Source of the DNA: Rhynochetos jubatus
Lineage: Eukaryota; Chordata; Aves; Eurypygiformes; Rhynochetidae
NCBI GenBank assembly: GCA_027574665.1
Contig: CM050654.1
Location: forward strand, 39,070,222-39,134,221
Direction: 5' to 3'
Length of the DNA stretch: 64,000 bases
Under the pieces are notes generated by a model. That model was given only the letters and a program-made list of their open reading frames with translations. It ran no database searches and was not told the DNA's origin. A program made the translations under genes and the position numbers. Below are positions 51,801 through 64,000 of the stretch, piece by piece; positions within the stretch are counted from its first letter, which is position 1, and the number at the start of each line of letters is the position of its first letter.

Positions 51801-54800
51801 CATATAATACATAACACATGAGGAATTCAACATGTTCAAAACATGACACAGATTTAAACTTACTCCCCACGCAAAGCCGCCAGCACTGTCCCGTGCCAGC
51901 ACGGGTGCGATGTAACCTCCTGAACAGCACCATGACAACTAATGTAATTATACTGAAATAGTATTAGCTACATTTATATTGGGGGTAGTCTTACCACAGT
52001 TCTTAAAGACCTGTTCTGCTGCTCAAGAATTAACCTTATCTCCTCTGCCTTGTAACAGCATAATTACTCATTTTGACATTTTGCCTTCCACGGTGACTAA
52101 CAAACTCCTCCCACTCTTATAATTCAATGGAGATAGCTCAGATTTAAATTATATGGTTCAGGTAATATATACTCACATGATACCATTTTTTCCCCTAATA
52201 CCTTTTTTTAATTCATTGAAATGAACTAAAGGAACTGTATTTCCTCCCAGCCCCAAGTGGAAATACGGGCATTTTTTGCCAAGCACAAACCAAACCTGGT
52301 AACTGAAGGAGATTCCATAGTAAGTTTTGCTGTTAAAATAAAGTTTTACTCCCTTCCCCCCAAATCCAGCTAATAGAAGGTCATTCTCCAGCTCACCACA
52401 TCCCAACTGGTCAGCGAGCCTTGGGCATAGAGGGGCTCTGCAGAGACCCAATTTTTACCAGTTTTGCCTTAAGTAGAGGCACTGCCAACGAAACACTGCG
52501 GCTTCTGCAGTAACAAAATGGTTAAACTGTCAGGAATCTACACAAACATGCTCCAAAATGTACATGGTACAAATTAACCAAAAATACATCTATTGTGTGT
52601 AAATTTGCAATATTCCCTAGATGTATTTAAATTCTTAATTATTTTATTTAAATTGTTACTTAAGAACTATGTGTTTACCAAACACAGCACCGGCGCCCGC
52701 TGTACTGCCCAAGAAGTCAATTCTGGTCACATACCATCTTCTGACTGAAGCACAAAACGCACGATCCAAATGGGTATGAACTGATTAGCAACGCAGGCAC
52801 CCACAAGCTGTGGGTAACTTCTCACTCCGCAGGCTACCTAAGAGCAGATACCTCATGACTTAACGACCGTCACCCCGTAAGCGTGACAAAATGAATCGCA
52901 TTCGGCCAACAAAATACGAAGATATTTTGAGAGATGTTCTTAGTGTTTATCATTAATACTGAAGTGGAAGTTAGCATTTAAAATACTTTGAAGAACTACC
53001 CTTGCTTTTGTGTTCAAATCACTGGAGGTATGATTATGGCATGTAAATCCCTTTGGATTAAATGCCCTCATTAAAACATCTCATAGGTACATTAAAAACT
53101 GAATGGGCAGCAGCTTGGAGCTTGAGTCAGTACCCTTTGCAATTCATAAACATCAACACTTGGGATAGTTTGCTGGGGAATAGGAGCAATAATTATCATC
53201 TTTTGCTTAAGGGCACGTACGGTGTGCTCTACCGGTATCACCACTGCTTTTTGCCTAATGTATTGCCTCTTGAAGTCTTTCAATATAACTACTTACTGAT
53301 ATACTCTAAAGCATTTCCAGTGTTACCAAACTGCTTTCTATTCAAAGCGAAAACACTGCAACTTCTGAAAGATGTTGCTAGGAGAGAAGGAGTAGTTTCA
53401 AAACCGTATGCGACTGGCAAATAGTAATTTCATATTGTTTGCTGAGAAACAAGTTAACTTGTTACTTAGCACAGGGACAGTTTGTTGACAAAAATATTGA
53501 TGCTTTGTAAAACAAAGATGTGCAAGTCTATCTTTATGGAAACTACTTGATTTTGCAATATAAATTGGAATTTCTGCCTTAATGTCTCATTTAAAACCAA
53601 AATTAGAGAGTTTATCAGCTATGTCTTTTTGCACCAATGCCATTAAACCAGCAGATCTGTTAGGGCAGTGTGGGGGAATGTTGGAGAACACGGAGCTGCC
53701 TGGTATTTTCCCTAAAATCAAACATTCTTAGTGCTGGAGTACACAGAATACACTGTAGTTAAGAATACAGTAGTAAATATTTCTATTGGCACTTTGATGA
53801 TAAACAGGTTTCTTTTCTCTGATGTGTGACTAAAAATAGCAACGAAGTACTGAATCCAGATTACTTCTGCCAACAGTCAAACCCACCTAAAAAAAAGGGA
53901 GACAGTACTACGTAGTAATTTAACGGGGCTGATGGCTTCTCTAATTTATGGTCCCCAAGAACTGGTCCAGGGGCTGAAGTATAACACACCTCAATTACAT
54001 CTCCTTGTGCCGGCTTGTTCTTACCACTGCTTTTGTGTTACTCTTCTACAGCTGAAATATCCCTAGCTGATGATGATGTCAGAGATCAATTTAAAGTGAA
54101 CTGTATTGATGGAACAGCCGGAAGATGACCTAAACCAGGCTGAGAGTCTGAGCCAACAACTTAGGGCTCCTTCACTCCTAAACACTGAGCACTGAGAGGT
54201 TCTAAAACCTGTCGAGAAATGGCAACTAGAAGCTCCAAAACCAGCCAGCACAAGTAACAAAGGTTACCATTAGCCTGTTATTCAGAGACTGCAGAGAGAA
54301 TTTTAAAGTAGGTAAAGTATAATTACTCAAACTAGGAGACACTTACGGTCAAGTATCAAACTATGATAGAGAAAAAATTGTTTACTCACCACCAAAAGTC
54401 AACTAACCTTAAAGCAAGAGACCAAAAATTACCCCTAGGACACAACTGGGGAGAGAACGTCATCCACCAAGCACAAGCAGCACAGCCCTCCTACAGTAGC
54501 TCTGCACACTCGCCTCCAAGTTCTCATCCGAATTTCTGACTAGGTGACATCAAGTTTTGAGGAGCATTAGGCACAAACTTCAGAGAAACTTAGCCCTGAC
54601 TTAGGTTCCCAAAATGCTTACCTGCATCTTGTCACTTAGTTTACCCATCCCAAAGAGGTATCAAGAATCTTGTTAAAATGATCAAGGCTGTGTTTAATGA
54701 CACTGGGCAATACTTTGGGTTCTTACCATCTTACTTCAACGCAGAATTTGACCCACTAAGCCTAAATCAGTATTTTCCACCCCGATTTGTAAACATTACT

Positions 54801-56651
54801 TTCATTTCTTCATGTAAGTGATTGGTAAGGAGTAGTTTCAATATTACAAACAATGAGGCAGCACAAATTCTACAAAATGAAAGCTTCCTGAGCAAAACAG
54901 CCTCTTCAAACACTATTTGTAATGTTTTGTAATTAACTGTTTCCTCACTGACTTTTTTTTTAATTTAGATTCAGAGATACGCCAGGCTGCTAGATAAAAC
55001 AGCAATTCAAAGACTGAAGACATTTTACACATGGTTTACAGCTAATGAATTTCAAAACTTGAAAGAAAACATTGCCAAGAAGTTAGTTAAAAACAGTAGC
55101 GAGATCCTGTAGATATATTCAGCTCTTCAAAAGAAAATCAGTCACCGCATGCAGCTTTAAAGCCTTTCAGCAGAGAACTGAACTCAACCTTTATTTAGCA
55201 AAATGACACTAAGTAAAAAGCAGCACTAAAAGACACAAATGTAAAAAACAAAACTAATTGTCCCCAGAATACCCTTTTTTGGTACAAGAAGCTCTACAGG
55301 TTCCAACAGCACTGCTTGCATGAGTGGGTTGGGGGCCTACTCATAAGTTGCGTTTCTGTCACTTGACTATACGTGCTTATAGGAAGATAAACAGGACAGC
55401 CCCATCCTCATGAAGGGGAAATTTCTGTGAATGACAGCAATATCAAGCAGATGAGTGGCTCCCATTCAACTTACTGTCAGCCACAAGACTAGACCAAAAC
55501 ACTGTTTCTCAGTCTGTGGTGCAATAAGGCTTCTGTATGCTGTTATCTTTGATACCTTAATGAATTTTTTCTATTGATTCCTTGATGTAATATGAAGTCT
55601 AGAAACAAAATATCCTCTTAATTAACAGAGCGATAACCATTGGTACACTACTCACATGGAGATGCACAGCTATTTACAGCCACTGCCAAAACCCAACTTT
55701 TAGGATTGTTCCCCATTCCCAAAACATCTAGGGCTTCAGTTTTCTTCCGAGGTATCAAAGACCTAATAACGTAGGCTCTTACAAAGAACCTAAAATTAAT
55801 GTCTCCATTTAAAGGGAAGCAGAGTTGCACATAAATCAATAAAAGTAGCATGAATCATTAAAATTTGCTGGCAGCTATCGGGTAGGGTCCTTTCAAACAC
55901 CACGAGAAAGCTGTAAGTGTAAGTAGCAGGATCTGAGCTAGCTTAATCTAGCTAGCAGAGATAAAACACCAAAGTCAGAAGGAAGCTTTAGCAACCACGA
56001 TAAACATTTTCCAAGAACGCGAGGTATGTAATTACGTTGCTGTCATATGCAAATCCGGTGTTGCTGCATCTGTACTGCTGCTGGTACCCAGAATACCTAG
56101 ACTGACTCAGTATAGGTATGTTTAGCATATCTTTAAAACAACACACCTTCCACTTCATGTCTGAAGACCCACCCTTTGATTTGCTGAAATGTGAAAAGCA
56201 GAAATCCTTACAAAGAAATGATAATAGCAAGCTGCTTTGATACCTATAGCAACATGACTGAAAACAAGCAATTCAAAGCAACAACTAATTCAGTTTAAAG
56301 TTATGAAGTTATGAGCTGTTTTATTTTTTGTGGTCTAACTTATCTGCAAGGCTCTTTCATCCAATTTTGTAAAGCAGTGTAAGTAGCCATTCTGAATTGA
56401 TTATTACAACTTTAAGATGAGTGATACTTCACTGAAAAAGTAAAAGGATGTTACTCTCCTTTGTTTTCATTTTCAAAGGAGGAACACAAAAATTCTCTTC
56501 TCCCTCCACGCTCTTCTTTTATTCAAAAACGAAAATTAAAGATTGCAGTTTGGGCCCACGGTCTTGGACACCGCTCTCACAGAGTGGACAATATTCACAG
56601 AGTAATACTGCACTATCTCCCTCTGCTGCGATTTAATAACAAGAAGTGTTT
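48821..56651. other. Long intronic stretch, nothing recognised
   Basis: Almost 8 kb without CR1. A T14 run lies near 50087-50100. A CpG-bearing patch at about 52860-52915 (six CpGs) stands out slightly. The 120-codon open frame at 53062-53424 (plus) has no known similarity and no splice context and is regarded as chance. Confidence 0.4.
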
Positions 56652-56889
56652 AATCATAGAATCACAGAATGGTTTGGGTTGGAAGGGACCCTAAAGAGCA
56701 TCCAGTTCCAACCCCCCTGCCATGGGCAGGGACACCCTCCACTAGCCCAGGTTGCTCCAAGCCTCATCCAGCCTGGCCTTGGGCACTGCCAGGGATGGGG
56801 CATCCACAGCTTCTCTGGGCAACCTGTCCCAGTGCTCCCCACCCACTCCGGGAAGAACTTCTTCCTGATATTCAATCTAAATCTACCTG
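56652..56889 (-). mobile_element. CR1 LINE 3' fragment with end of ORF2
   Basis: Starts with the tail ATCATAGAATCACAGAATGG, runs through GGTTGGAAGGGACC and the GGCCTTGGGCACTGCCAGGG block and ends in the ORF2 C-terminal region (minus frame [10 protein letters not shown]). It is sense on the minus strand and the best preserved of the short copies. Confidence 0.95.
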
Positions 56890-59800
56890 TTAATCTAACC
56901 TGTTAGTTTAGGTAAAAATCAATCAACTGTGTGGCCAATGCAAGCTGAAGATGAAGTCCTATTTTACTGAAACTAGGTCATATTCCTGCATGCAGGATGC
57001 CTGCAGGATTTAATCCAAGTCACCTGTAGTCTATATTCTTCCAATGCATTAGAAGTTCCCAAAGTAACATATGGCTCTTCTTTCCTGCAACAATTTAAGT
57101 TCAAGAAATTCAAGGATGCAGGCACTCACTTTTTTTTTTTTCTCTTCCGAAAATTTATGTTAGGATCCCCACAATTCATCTTGTGCCATAAAATGTTTAT
57201 GGTTTTAACTTGTATGGAGAATCCAGCAGGCTTCAGAGATCAAAGGGCCATTCTTACTGTCATTCTTATTGTTCACAATAACAACTTCATTTTCATTAGT
57301 TTCACAACAGAGATAGAAATACATAACTACCTTAGCTGCCAATAACGTTGCAGAATAAAAACATGCCACACCATCCAGTAAGTTTTAGCTGACCAACGAA
57401 CACACAGTCAACTTTGTCAAATGCTTTTAGAATGCTACAATCACGCATTTTTAAGACTATAATTAAATTGCCAAAAATTTATAACATGACACAATGCAGT
57501 TTTTCTACATAAAAAGTTTTTTTTAAACTTTTATCTTCTTACAGTACAAAGATAAAAGCATATTTTAAGTCATTATTTCCTCTTTAGTCTTCCCTCCTAG
57601 GTGCAGGAAGGGCTTTTAGTTTCCATTCTAAGCCGAGATTAACCAGTTGGCCTAGCAAGCTCATTCAGTGCTTCAAAGCAATCATCACACTGCAAGTCCA
57701 GGTTTTATTTCAAAACTTTCACACCCCAGACTAGTCAGGGTCAAGAGTTCTGCACAGGCTGTATGCATCCACCCTCAAGAACGGTGCCACTTCAGTTTTT
57801 CCACTTTCACCACAAGTTATGTCGACAGGTTATTCAGTGATTTGGCTAAGTACATGGTACCTGGAAAGCTACCTTAGGGAATCCTCTGACCTCATTAAAA
57901 TCTGGATATTTGCTGTAATGAAGCAAGCTACTATTGTAATTTGCTGGCTTTCATTTTCAGCTGCTGTTTCATGAACAAAAGAGCAAAACAAGGCTCTCCC
58001 TGATCTCAGCAAGAATATTGCTTCCTACAAATCTGCACCCGTACCTGTTACAGGGTCTCTAAGCTATTAAAGTCAAATATCCCTCAAGAACTGTGTGTGT
58101 AGATACAATATATATGCATATAAAGTCCATACTTGGAATAATGTGAGCCCACCCTAAATGAGATTTCTGAATTGTTTCTAACAGTGCCCCTATGCACATC
58201 TAAGACATGCTTAGAATTGCCCTGCTACATGAACGTATTGTTCATGAAAAGTTAAACCAAAGCACACAAACAAACAACAAAAAAAAAGTACAAAGAGACA
58301 GAAAATTGGTACTTCTGGAAAACGTACTCTGGCCACACCAGGGTCCTACCAAGCACGTTGGCGCAGATGAGCTGGCAGCACACTCACAGGTTCTAGCCAG
58401 TGCCCATGCAGCTGCCGATTCCTAGCAAACATCTGAGTAACTACCCCTGGTTTGTCTCTTTAAAGTAAGATGAGAAGCCACTGTTACAAAGTACGCTGAA
58501 ACAGTGAGTTAATGAGATTACATACTGGAAATCACCTAAAAATAATTATTAACTGTTTACCAGAATCCTGTGAAATTTCCAGTAGATAGTATTCAAATGC
58601 AAGCTGTCAGGAAAAGAAAACATCGACCTATATATAAACATATATGAGTACATACAATGCACCAACTGAAGTTCTTTACTTGATTTCTGCATGGGAAAAG
58701 CCCATGCTACACCTCTGTGAAAAAAAAAAATACAGCAGTCTTCCCCCACGCCTCAGCCACTTCCAGACCGAAGTGCAGCATGACATTTGATACGCACGCT
58801 TTCGATCCGTGCTTTGCAAGCGTGTGGTAAAGTCCTTTTTAAAGATGATGTGAATTACAGGTATGCAGATGGAAGTGCTAGAAGGGGTTCTAGTTTCAGT
58901 CTCTGAAGTACCTTCACGGCAGTAACCACATGATTCAAAACCGTCTGTACTCACTGCTGCTACCCTTTGAACACAGGATATCATTCTGCTTTGTACTAAG
59001 ACATATTCCGCAGGTTTTACAGCGCTACATTTTCATAATTCAGCAAAAAACCCCAAGCTTTTAGCAATAAAGCCCTAAAAAAAAAAAAAAGCAATGCAAG
59101 ACTTTGGAACTTTTCCTGGTTTGAAATTAAGCTTAATCATTTGTATGCCTCCAATAATTTCAAAGTAGTCTTACTTCATCAGCTAGGCTTCCATCAGGCT
59201 TTTACTTGTGAAAAATTAAAAGTGAAACTCATTCAATTTAACACACACACATCCTTTGTGAAAAGGACAATTGACCACGCAAGAGAAACGTACAAAATCA
59301 GAAGGAATTGTCTTCAAACAACAGAAATGCATCAGACAGAGTACAGATGCCCTCCATCACCCAGCCAGTAGTCAGCACTACAGCTTCATCCCACCGCTCT
59401 TCCAGAGGGGATGGGGACAAGCTGAACGCTCAGAAGGTGCGGGGGGAAGGACTTGAGTAGGAGAGAGGTAGCTGGGAGAAGCCCACAGCAGAGGACAGAC
59501 CTTGGAGGGACTCGTCCTTCTAGACCTGAGTAGCCAAGAGCACAGTTGTCACCTTTCATTCTGCAACCTCACGCTGTCTCGCATTTTCATAGCGCCACAG
59601 CCAAAAGCTGAGACACACCCTAATTTTCCTTTTACAGTTGACAACACTTGCCTACCAAAGCCTACACAGGGAAATCGCTAACATTTGTGGAGCCACTTAC
59701 CTGCATGCTGAAGCTCAAAATGAGTTACAGATGGACAGGTTGTGCTTACCTGCCCTCTATACACCTGATGAAAAATAAGTGAAAAACTGGAATTTCGTCA

Positions 59801-60579
59801 CCTGAGAGTGGCATTGGTGGCCTCCATCTCAGCTCCAGGCACACAATGAACACCTATCCACCCTTGGACTTGCTACTGCTTCATGTCTGCTAGTTGCACT
59901 TCAGTGCATGTCGCCCCCACTACGCTCTATGCCACGCAAAACTGAGCGCAATGAAGATACTTAATAAGGAAATCCATGTAACTTGGAGCCCAGTTTTCAA
60001 AAGGAGAAGCTTAAAGTCTCATGGAGTTATGCCGAGACTCACGTACTCAAATGCCTGAGTTATTTCTGAAAATGGCAGTTGAGCTTACAAGCTTTTGAAA
60101 AAATCTCACCCTGTATTTTATATTATATTAATCATAGCACTGGCTTCATAAGATACACAGTTTTTACTCTTTGTGGTAAAAGATACATGATGTACAATAA
60201 TCATGTGAACTAGCATTTCTTTCACCCCCAATAACATCAAGTTCACTCACTTGGGGTTTGCATCAGGGGTTAGAGACGCTGTTGTCCCACACGAGGCTGT
60301 GCTACCTGTCCTCTCCAGCCCCTGATACATACTGAAAAAAGACACTATTCTAAGTTTACATGACTTCCATCTCCATCCAGCTCACGAGGCTTCTGCGGGT
60401 CCTGCTCGGCTGTGCAAGCAGCAGCCTCAGAGGCATCACTGGTTTTGAGTGTTTGGTAAAATAACCCATTGAGAAAGCATCTTGGTGACTGTAAGTGATT
60501 TCTGGAAGAAAGGAAGGGTCTGGAGTTTGTTGGTTACTTCTATATCTCAAATTTAATCAAATTTGCAACAATGGTAGTG
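56890..60579. other. Intronic, A14 tract, otherwise nothing recognised
   Basis: A14 at 59077-59090 lies only five bases after an AATAAA (59066-59071), closer than a normal cleavage site, so I do not call a retrocopy. Short (AC)n at about 59241-59250. Nothing else was recognised. Confidence 0.4.
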
Positions 60580-60666
60580 TGATGTCCAATCTAAGTCTCC
60601 CCCGCTTTCAATTTAAACGCATTGCCCACTGTCCTGTCACTATATGCCCTTGTAAAAAAGACCCCC
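60580..60666 (-). mobile_element. CR1 LINE internal remnant without 3' end
   Basis: The plus strand reads GATGTCCAATCTAAGTCTCC, then CAATTTAAACGCATTGCCCA, CTGTCCTGTCACTATATGCC and CTTGTAAAAAAG. This is the CR1 ORF2 C-terminal region in reverse complement. The 3' UTR part that should lie at lower coordinates is absent. Confidence 0.85.
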
Positions 60667-62560
60667 TCCTGCTTACTCCGAATTCTCCAACCATCAGACA
60701 GTAATGCCACCTACGAATCACAGACACCATAGTATATGAAAAGTGTTTTCTTTAGTGTTTCTGCTCTTTTGCAATATTTAAAGAAAAAGGTGCTACTCAA
60801 ACTAGGCTTCCCAAAACTCTACTTTGCCAAAAAACATTCCCCTACTTGGCTTTCTGCCTCGCTAGCTGCCATTGCAAACAACCAAATCAGGCAAGTCTTT
60901 CCTATCTTACACTGTGAATGACATGCCAGTAATTGATTGCACTCCATAAAGTTTTAAAATACAAAAAAAGTTGCTCTTACACAATTTACTTACTCCTTAA
61001 AAAGACCTGACTACTCAACTAAATTTTACAATATCCCTTTTGTATGATTGTTATTAAAGCAACTGAGTGAAGACAAATAGGGAAAAGCCCATATCTTTAC
61101 AATAAAAAGCAGCTGAAAGAGCTTCTTACAAGACACTTTCTAGAATTTAAAAATTAAAATTCCCTGAAAAACAGCTAGATGCTAAGAACAAAAATAACAA
61201 CTGTAAGGAAACAGCAAGATAAGGGAGGAAAAGAATATCACAAGCATCAAACAAGTAAAAACGTGGTTAGAATAAACAGTCTACAAAAGCTCGAATGATC
61301 TCCATGCTATGGAGACCTCCAGACAATGCTATTACGATGTACGGTAACAGTGCCACCACAGTTCTGATGCCTCAGAGTCTCAAATGAATAAATCGGTTAG
61401 GAAACCAGAAGAAATATGTCTCAATATAAGCAAGACAGTCTAAGAAATACTTGAATTCTCTGCTGTCTCCTAAGAGCTTACACTGCAGCCCTTCCCTTGT
61501 TGCAGCCTGTAATACTGTCTTTCCATTATTTGACCACATATTTTAATTTAATACATAGGAGCTTAAAACCTTTAGTACAGGTTGCCTGATGAGTTTTGAA
61601 GTTGTTGGAAAAGAAAGGGGAAAGAAGAAGGAACAGTAGTGACAAACACTGTCAACTCTATCTTCTTTCCTTAAACAGAGCAGGCTTGGAGCGTTTTTAT
61701 GTGCAGAGAAGCACAAAGCCTTCCAGCTGGGTTTGCCTTTCTTTATGGTTTCCTACACACTTTCCCTTTTTCATTTAAGAAACACATCATATTTATCAGA
61801 AGTATTATTACCTGCATCCAAAACCAGGAGCAGTAAAATACCAGGCTGTGTTGTTTTAGATGTCTTCAACAAAGCAGTCTGGGAATCGCATCTATGGATC
61901 TCAGTAGTGGGCGGTACTTTTTCCCATCCATTTTATTTGCTTCAGTCCAATGGACAGATGATAAAGTGCAATTTTCCCAATTGGAAGAGCATTCTTATAT
62001 CTGAGTTGGGGGGATAAAAGAAAAAAAGCACATGAGCTCATCTGATCTAGTTTTCCAACTCTTCAAGGCTAAGAAGCTTCATCAAAATACTACATCACCC
62101 AAATATTTGGGATAAAAGCTTTCCTTAGTCTAGTAATGTCTGCCAAAAAAATGGATTACACTTCAGCTAAAGGCAAAAGACAGGAGAATCCACAAATACC
62201 TATATTCATTTATCATCAAGAGTAGGTGGATTAATTCACCTCACATTTGGTCAAATCCTATAGTGGAGGAGTTGGGTGAGCCTTGCCTTTTCTTCCCTAA
62301 GACCCCATCAACCTGACCTGCTATTAAAGGTCCACTCAACAGGAGATGGCCACCATCATCACTCTAAGCACATCAGAAAAACACCCCACCAGAACTCAAG
62401 ACAACAAACTAACAGCAATCTTGCGCTGCTGTGTTAGTGTCCAGATTTGACATGTTTGTGCACTACATGGTCTATATTGTGTATGCAAAGCCTGCCCTAG
62501 CCCTTGTGCCACGGCATTACCATCACCACAGATAATCACACCTCCAAGCCCTCCCCCAAG
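60667..62560. other. Intronic, nothing recognised
   Basis: AT-rich sequence with short chance open frames only. Confidence 0.45.
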
Positions 62561-62850
62561 TCACAGAATGAGGGGACAGATGAGGTTGGAGGGGACCTCC
62601 AGAGACTGACTATTCCAAACCCTCTCTTCAAACCAGTGTCAACTGCACCAGGTTCCCCAGGACCTCACTGAGTTCAGAGTATCTCCATAGATGGAGAGTT
62701 CACAGCCCCTCTGGGCAACTCATTCCAGTGTCTGACCACTCTGTGAAAAACTTCTTCTTATCTTTCCTGTATTTATTTGTGCCCCTGAGCCTATTCATCT
62801 CGATGCTGAATTGTCTCAGCTCTCCCTGCCTCTCCTCACATCACGCCCAT
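62561..62850 (-). mobile_element. CR1 LINE 3' fragment, older subfamily
   Basis: The plus strand reads TGAGGTTGGAGGGGACCTCC, then CCAGGTTCCCCAGGACC, ATGGAGAGTTCACAGCCCCT, CTGGGCAACTCATTCCAGTG and GTGAAAAACTTCTTCTTATC. This matches the CR1 subfamily with the GTTGCCCAGGACC and GGAGACTCCACAACC blocks, more diverged than the other copies. Sense on the minus strand; the upper end is approximate. Confidence 0.85.
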
Positions 62851-64000
62851 ACTCCCAAAACGCGGTTTCCAACCTAAGTTTTCTGTAGCAGCTACAGTTT
62901 TACTGCATTTTGATGACTGAACTGCATTACTAACTGTGGATATACTTCTCCACTATTCTTTGCATCATCTGAAAAACACAACAGCAAATTTAAATCACCA
63001 ACAAAACTGATGATTAAGTGTAACTGGGCCACAAACACATGGGAAACCCACCAAATGTAAGTTTTCCTCGTCCCGTTGAAAGTTACACTTTAAGCAACAG
63101 GATATTTTTAATCTTTTCAGTGTCCTAGCTACATATAATGCATGTTTTTATATCAAAATATTGTTGCAATGATTTAATGCCTTAAAAGAATATAGCAATA
63201 TAGGCCAGACATACAATCCTATTAAAAAAACTACCGCAGCTTTGTCTCATAAAGCCTTCTATCACAAAACCACAGTGACCAGCATTAATTTTTTGTTGTT
63301 TTTGGGGTTTTTTTTAGTTTTTAAGCCTTCACTGACAGAAGTCCAAGTTAACCTTTACTTTATTTTGTCCTGGGCTAAATCCACTGCAATCCTTATTGCC
63401 CTTTTAAACAGAGAAACTTTTTGGAAGTCTTCCAGTACTTTGAAATAAACACATTTACAAGATATGCAACAATTAACATGAGTGATTCTAGAGGCTCCTA
63501 AGACAGTTTTCTAAAGTCCCTATGATATGATGTCCAGATCTGTTTATATAATTTTTTTATTTAATAGTTAATTTCAGAAATCACTCCTTTACCATCTTTT
63601 GCAAAGTGGGTGTGAGCTTTCTACTCCAAACAAAAAATGATACGGGAAAGGAGAAAACACTGTAATAACGTGTGCAAAAAGGAAAATTACATTAAAAGGC
63701 AAAAAATACATTAAAACAATACCAGTTTATGCTTAATGTTGCCTAAAAAGAGAGCTGACTTTTTATGGAACACACTGCAAACAGACATTTCACCCTGTAG
63801 ATGGTTGCCTTGGAGTTGGAGGACAAGCTGCATTAGATACAAAGATCAGACGACTGTGCTACTTATGAACCTAGAAGCTGGCATTTGTCCACTCCTCCAC
63901 AGCAAGGTAGATGACACGTTTCTACTTATTTCTCAAAACTGAAGGTTTTATGCTTTTTTTACATCAGTCTTTACAGAAGAACCAAAGATTCTCAACAGCA
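62851..64000. other. Intronic or flanking, nothing recognised
   Basis: AT-rich sequence with short G/T and A runs near 63285-63316 and 63640-63720. No feature was identified. Confidence 0.45.

Larger units (their letters stand above)
27118..64000 (-). other. QTMAN: Upstream intron(s) or 5' flank of QTMAN
   Basis: The acceptor at 27118-27120 shows that transcription comes from higher coordinates, so at least the near part is intron between 5'-UTR exons and the coding exon. No long CpG island was seen, so the main promoter may lie beyond 64000. A short GC-box element at 33 kb is the only promoter-like candidate. In human, ZEB2 is the neighbour on the 5' side of this gene; none of its coding sequence was recognised here. 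Confidence 0.6.

Noticed and set aside
53062-53424. 120-codon open frame on the plus strand
   Set aside because: No recognisable domain, no splice sites or Kozak support, and in 64 kb of AT-rich DNA on six frames a handful to some tens of open frames near 100 codons are expected by chance.
59066-59090. AATAAA followed by A14 as a retrocopy end
   Set aside because: Only five bases separate the signal from the A-run, too few for a normal cleavage site.
1-64000. tRNA, rRNA, CRISPR and operon-type features
   Set aside because: None seen. The window is vertebrate intronic DNA and no cloverleaf-type or regularly spaced repeat array was noticed.

Overview
The window is vertebrate nuclear DNA, almost certainly from a bird. 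It is AT-rich, intron-like and lacks dense coding sequence. Its interspersed repeats are nearly all CR1 LINE fragments, the dominant avian retroposon, including several short copies of the avian 3'-end type. One old MIR-like SINE is also present. I saw no bacterial-type gene organisation, CRISPR array, rRNA, tRNA or recognisable retroviral element.

One host protein-coding exon is secure: the first coding exon of QTMAN (formerly GTDC1) on the minus strand at 26907-27117. It has a clear splice acceptor, a 29-nt stretch of 5' UTR, the start codon, 60 complete codons plus two bases of the next, and a GT donor. QTMAN is the glycosyltransferase that mannosylates queuosine in tRNA-Asp. In transcription order (high to low coordinates), 27118-64000 is upstream intron or 5' flank, and 1-26906 is the following intron, which runs off the window. 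I found no second QTMAN coding exon, so the intron after the first coding exon exceeds 26.9 kb.

Upstream half (27118-64000): a decayed 1.75-kb CR1 carrying part of the reverse-transcriptase domain (29685-31429); a GC-box/G-rich element followed by a good donor at 33079, which could be a non-coding first exon; several CR1 fragments (33606, 39323, 44203, 46860, 56652, 60580, 62561); a MIR-like SINE (41790); a roughly 1-kb strand-asymmetric pyrimidine block (42240-43230); a candidate polyadenylated retrocopy end (48200-48320); and a perfect 42-bp AT palindrome (48767-48808).

Downstream intron (1-26906): four CR1 3'-end fragments (155, 2344, 10111, 13912); a candidate poly(A)-tailed insert (5226-5406); an exon-like, CpG-rich segment at 6678-6876 that has a strong acceptor, is in phase with the first coding exon and contains a tandem pair of perfect POU octamers; a G-quadruplex candidate (25360); and a dense CpG cluster (26031-26171) 0.7 kb past the coding exon. 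The rest is AT-rich intronic sequence in which nothing was recognised. No new multi-gene system was found. The observations most worth checking are the possible hidden exon at 6.7-6.9 kb and the possible alternative promoter/exon at 33.1 kb.
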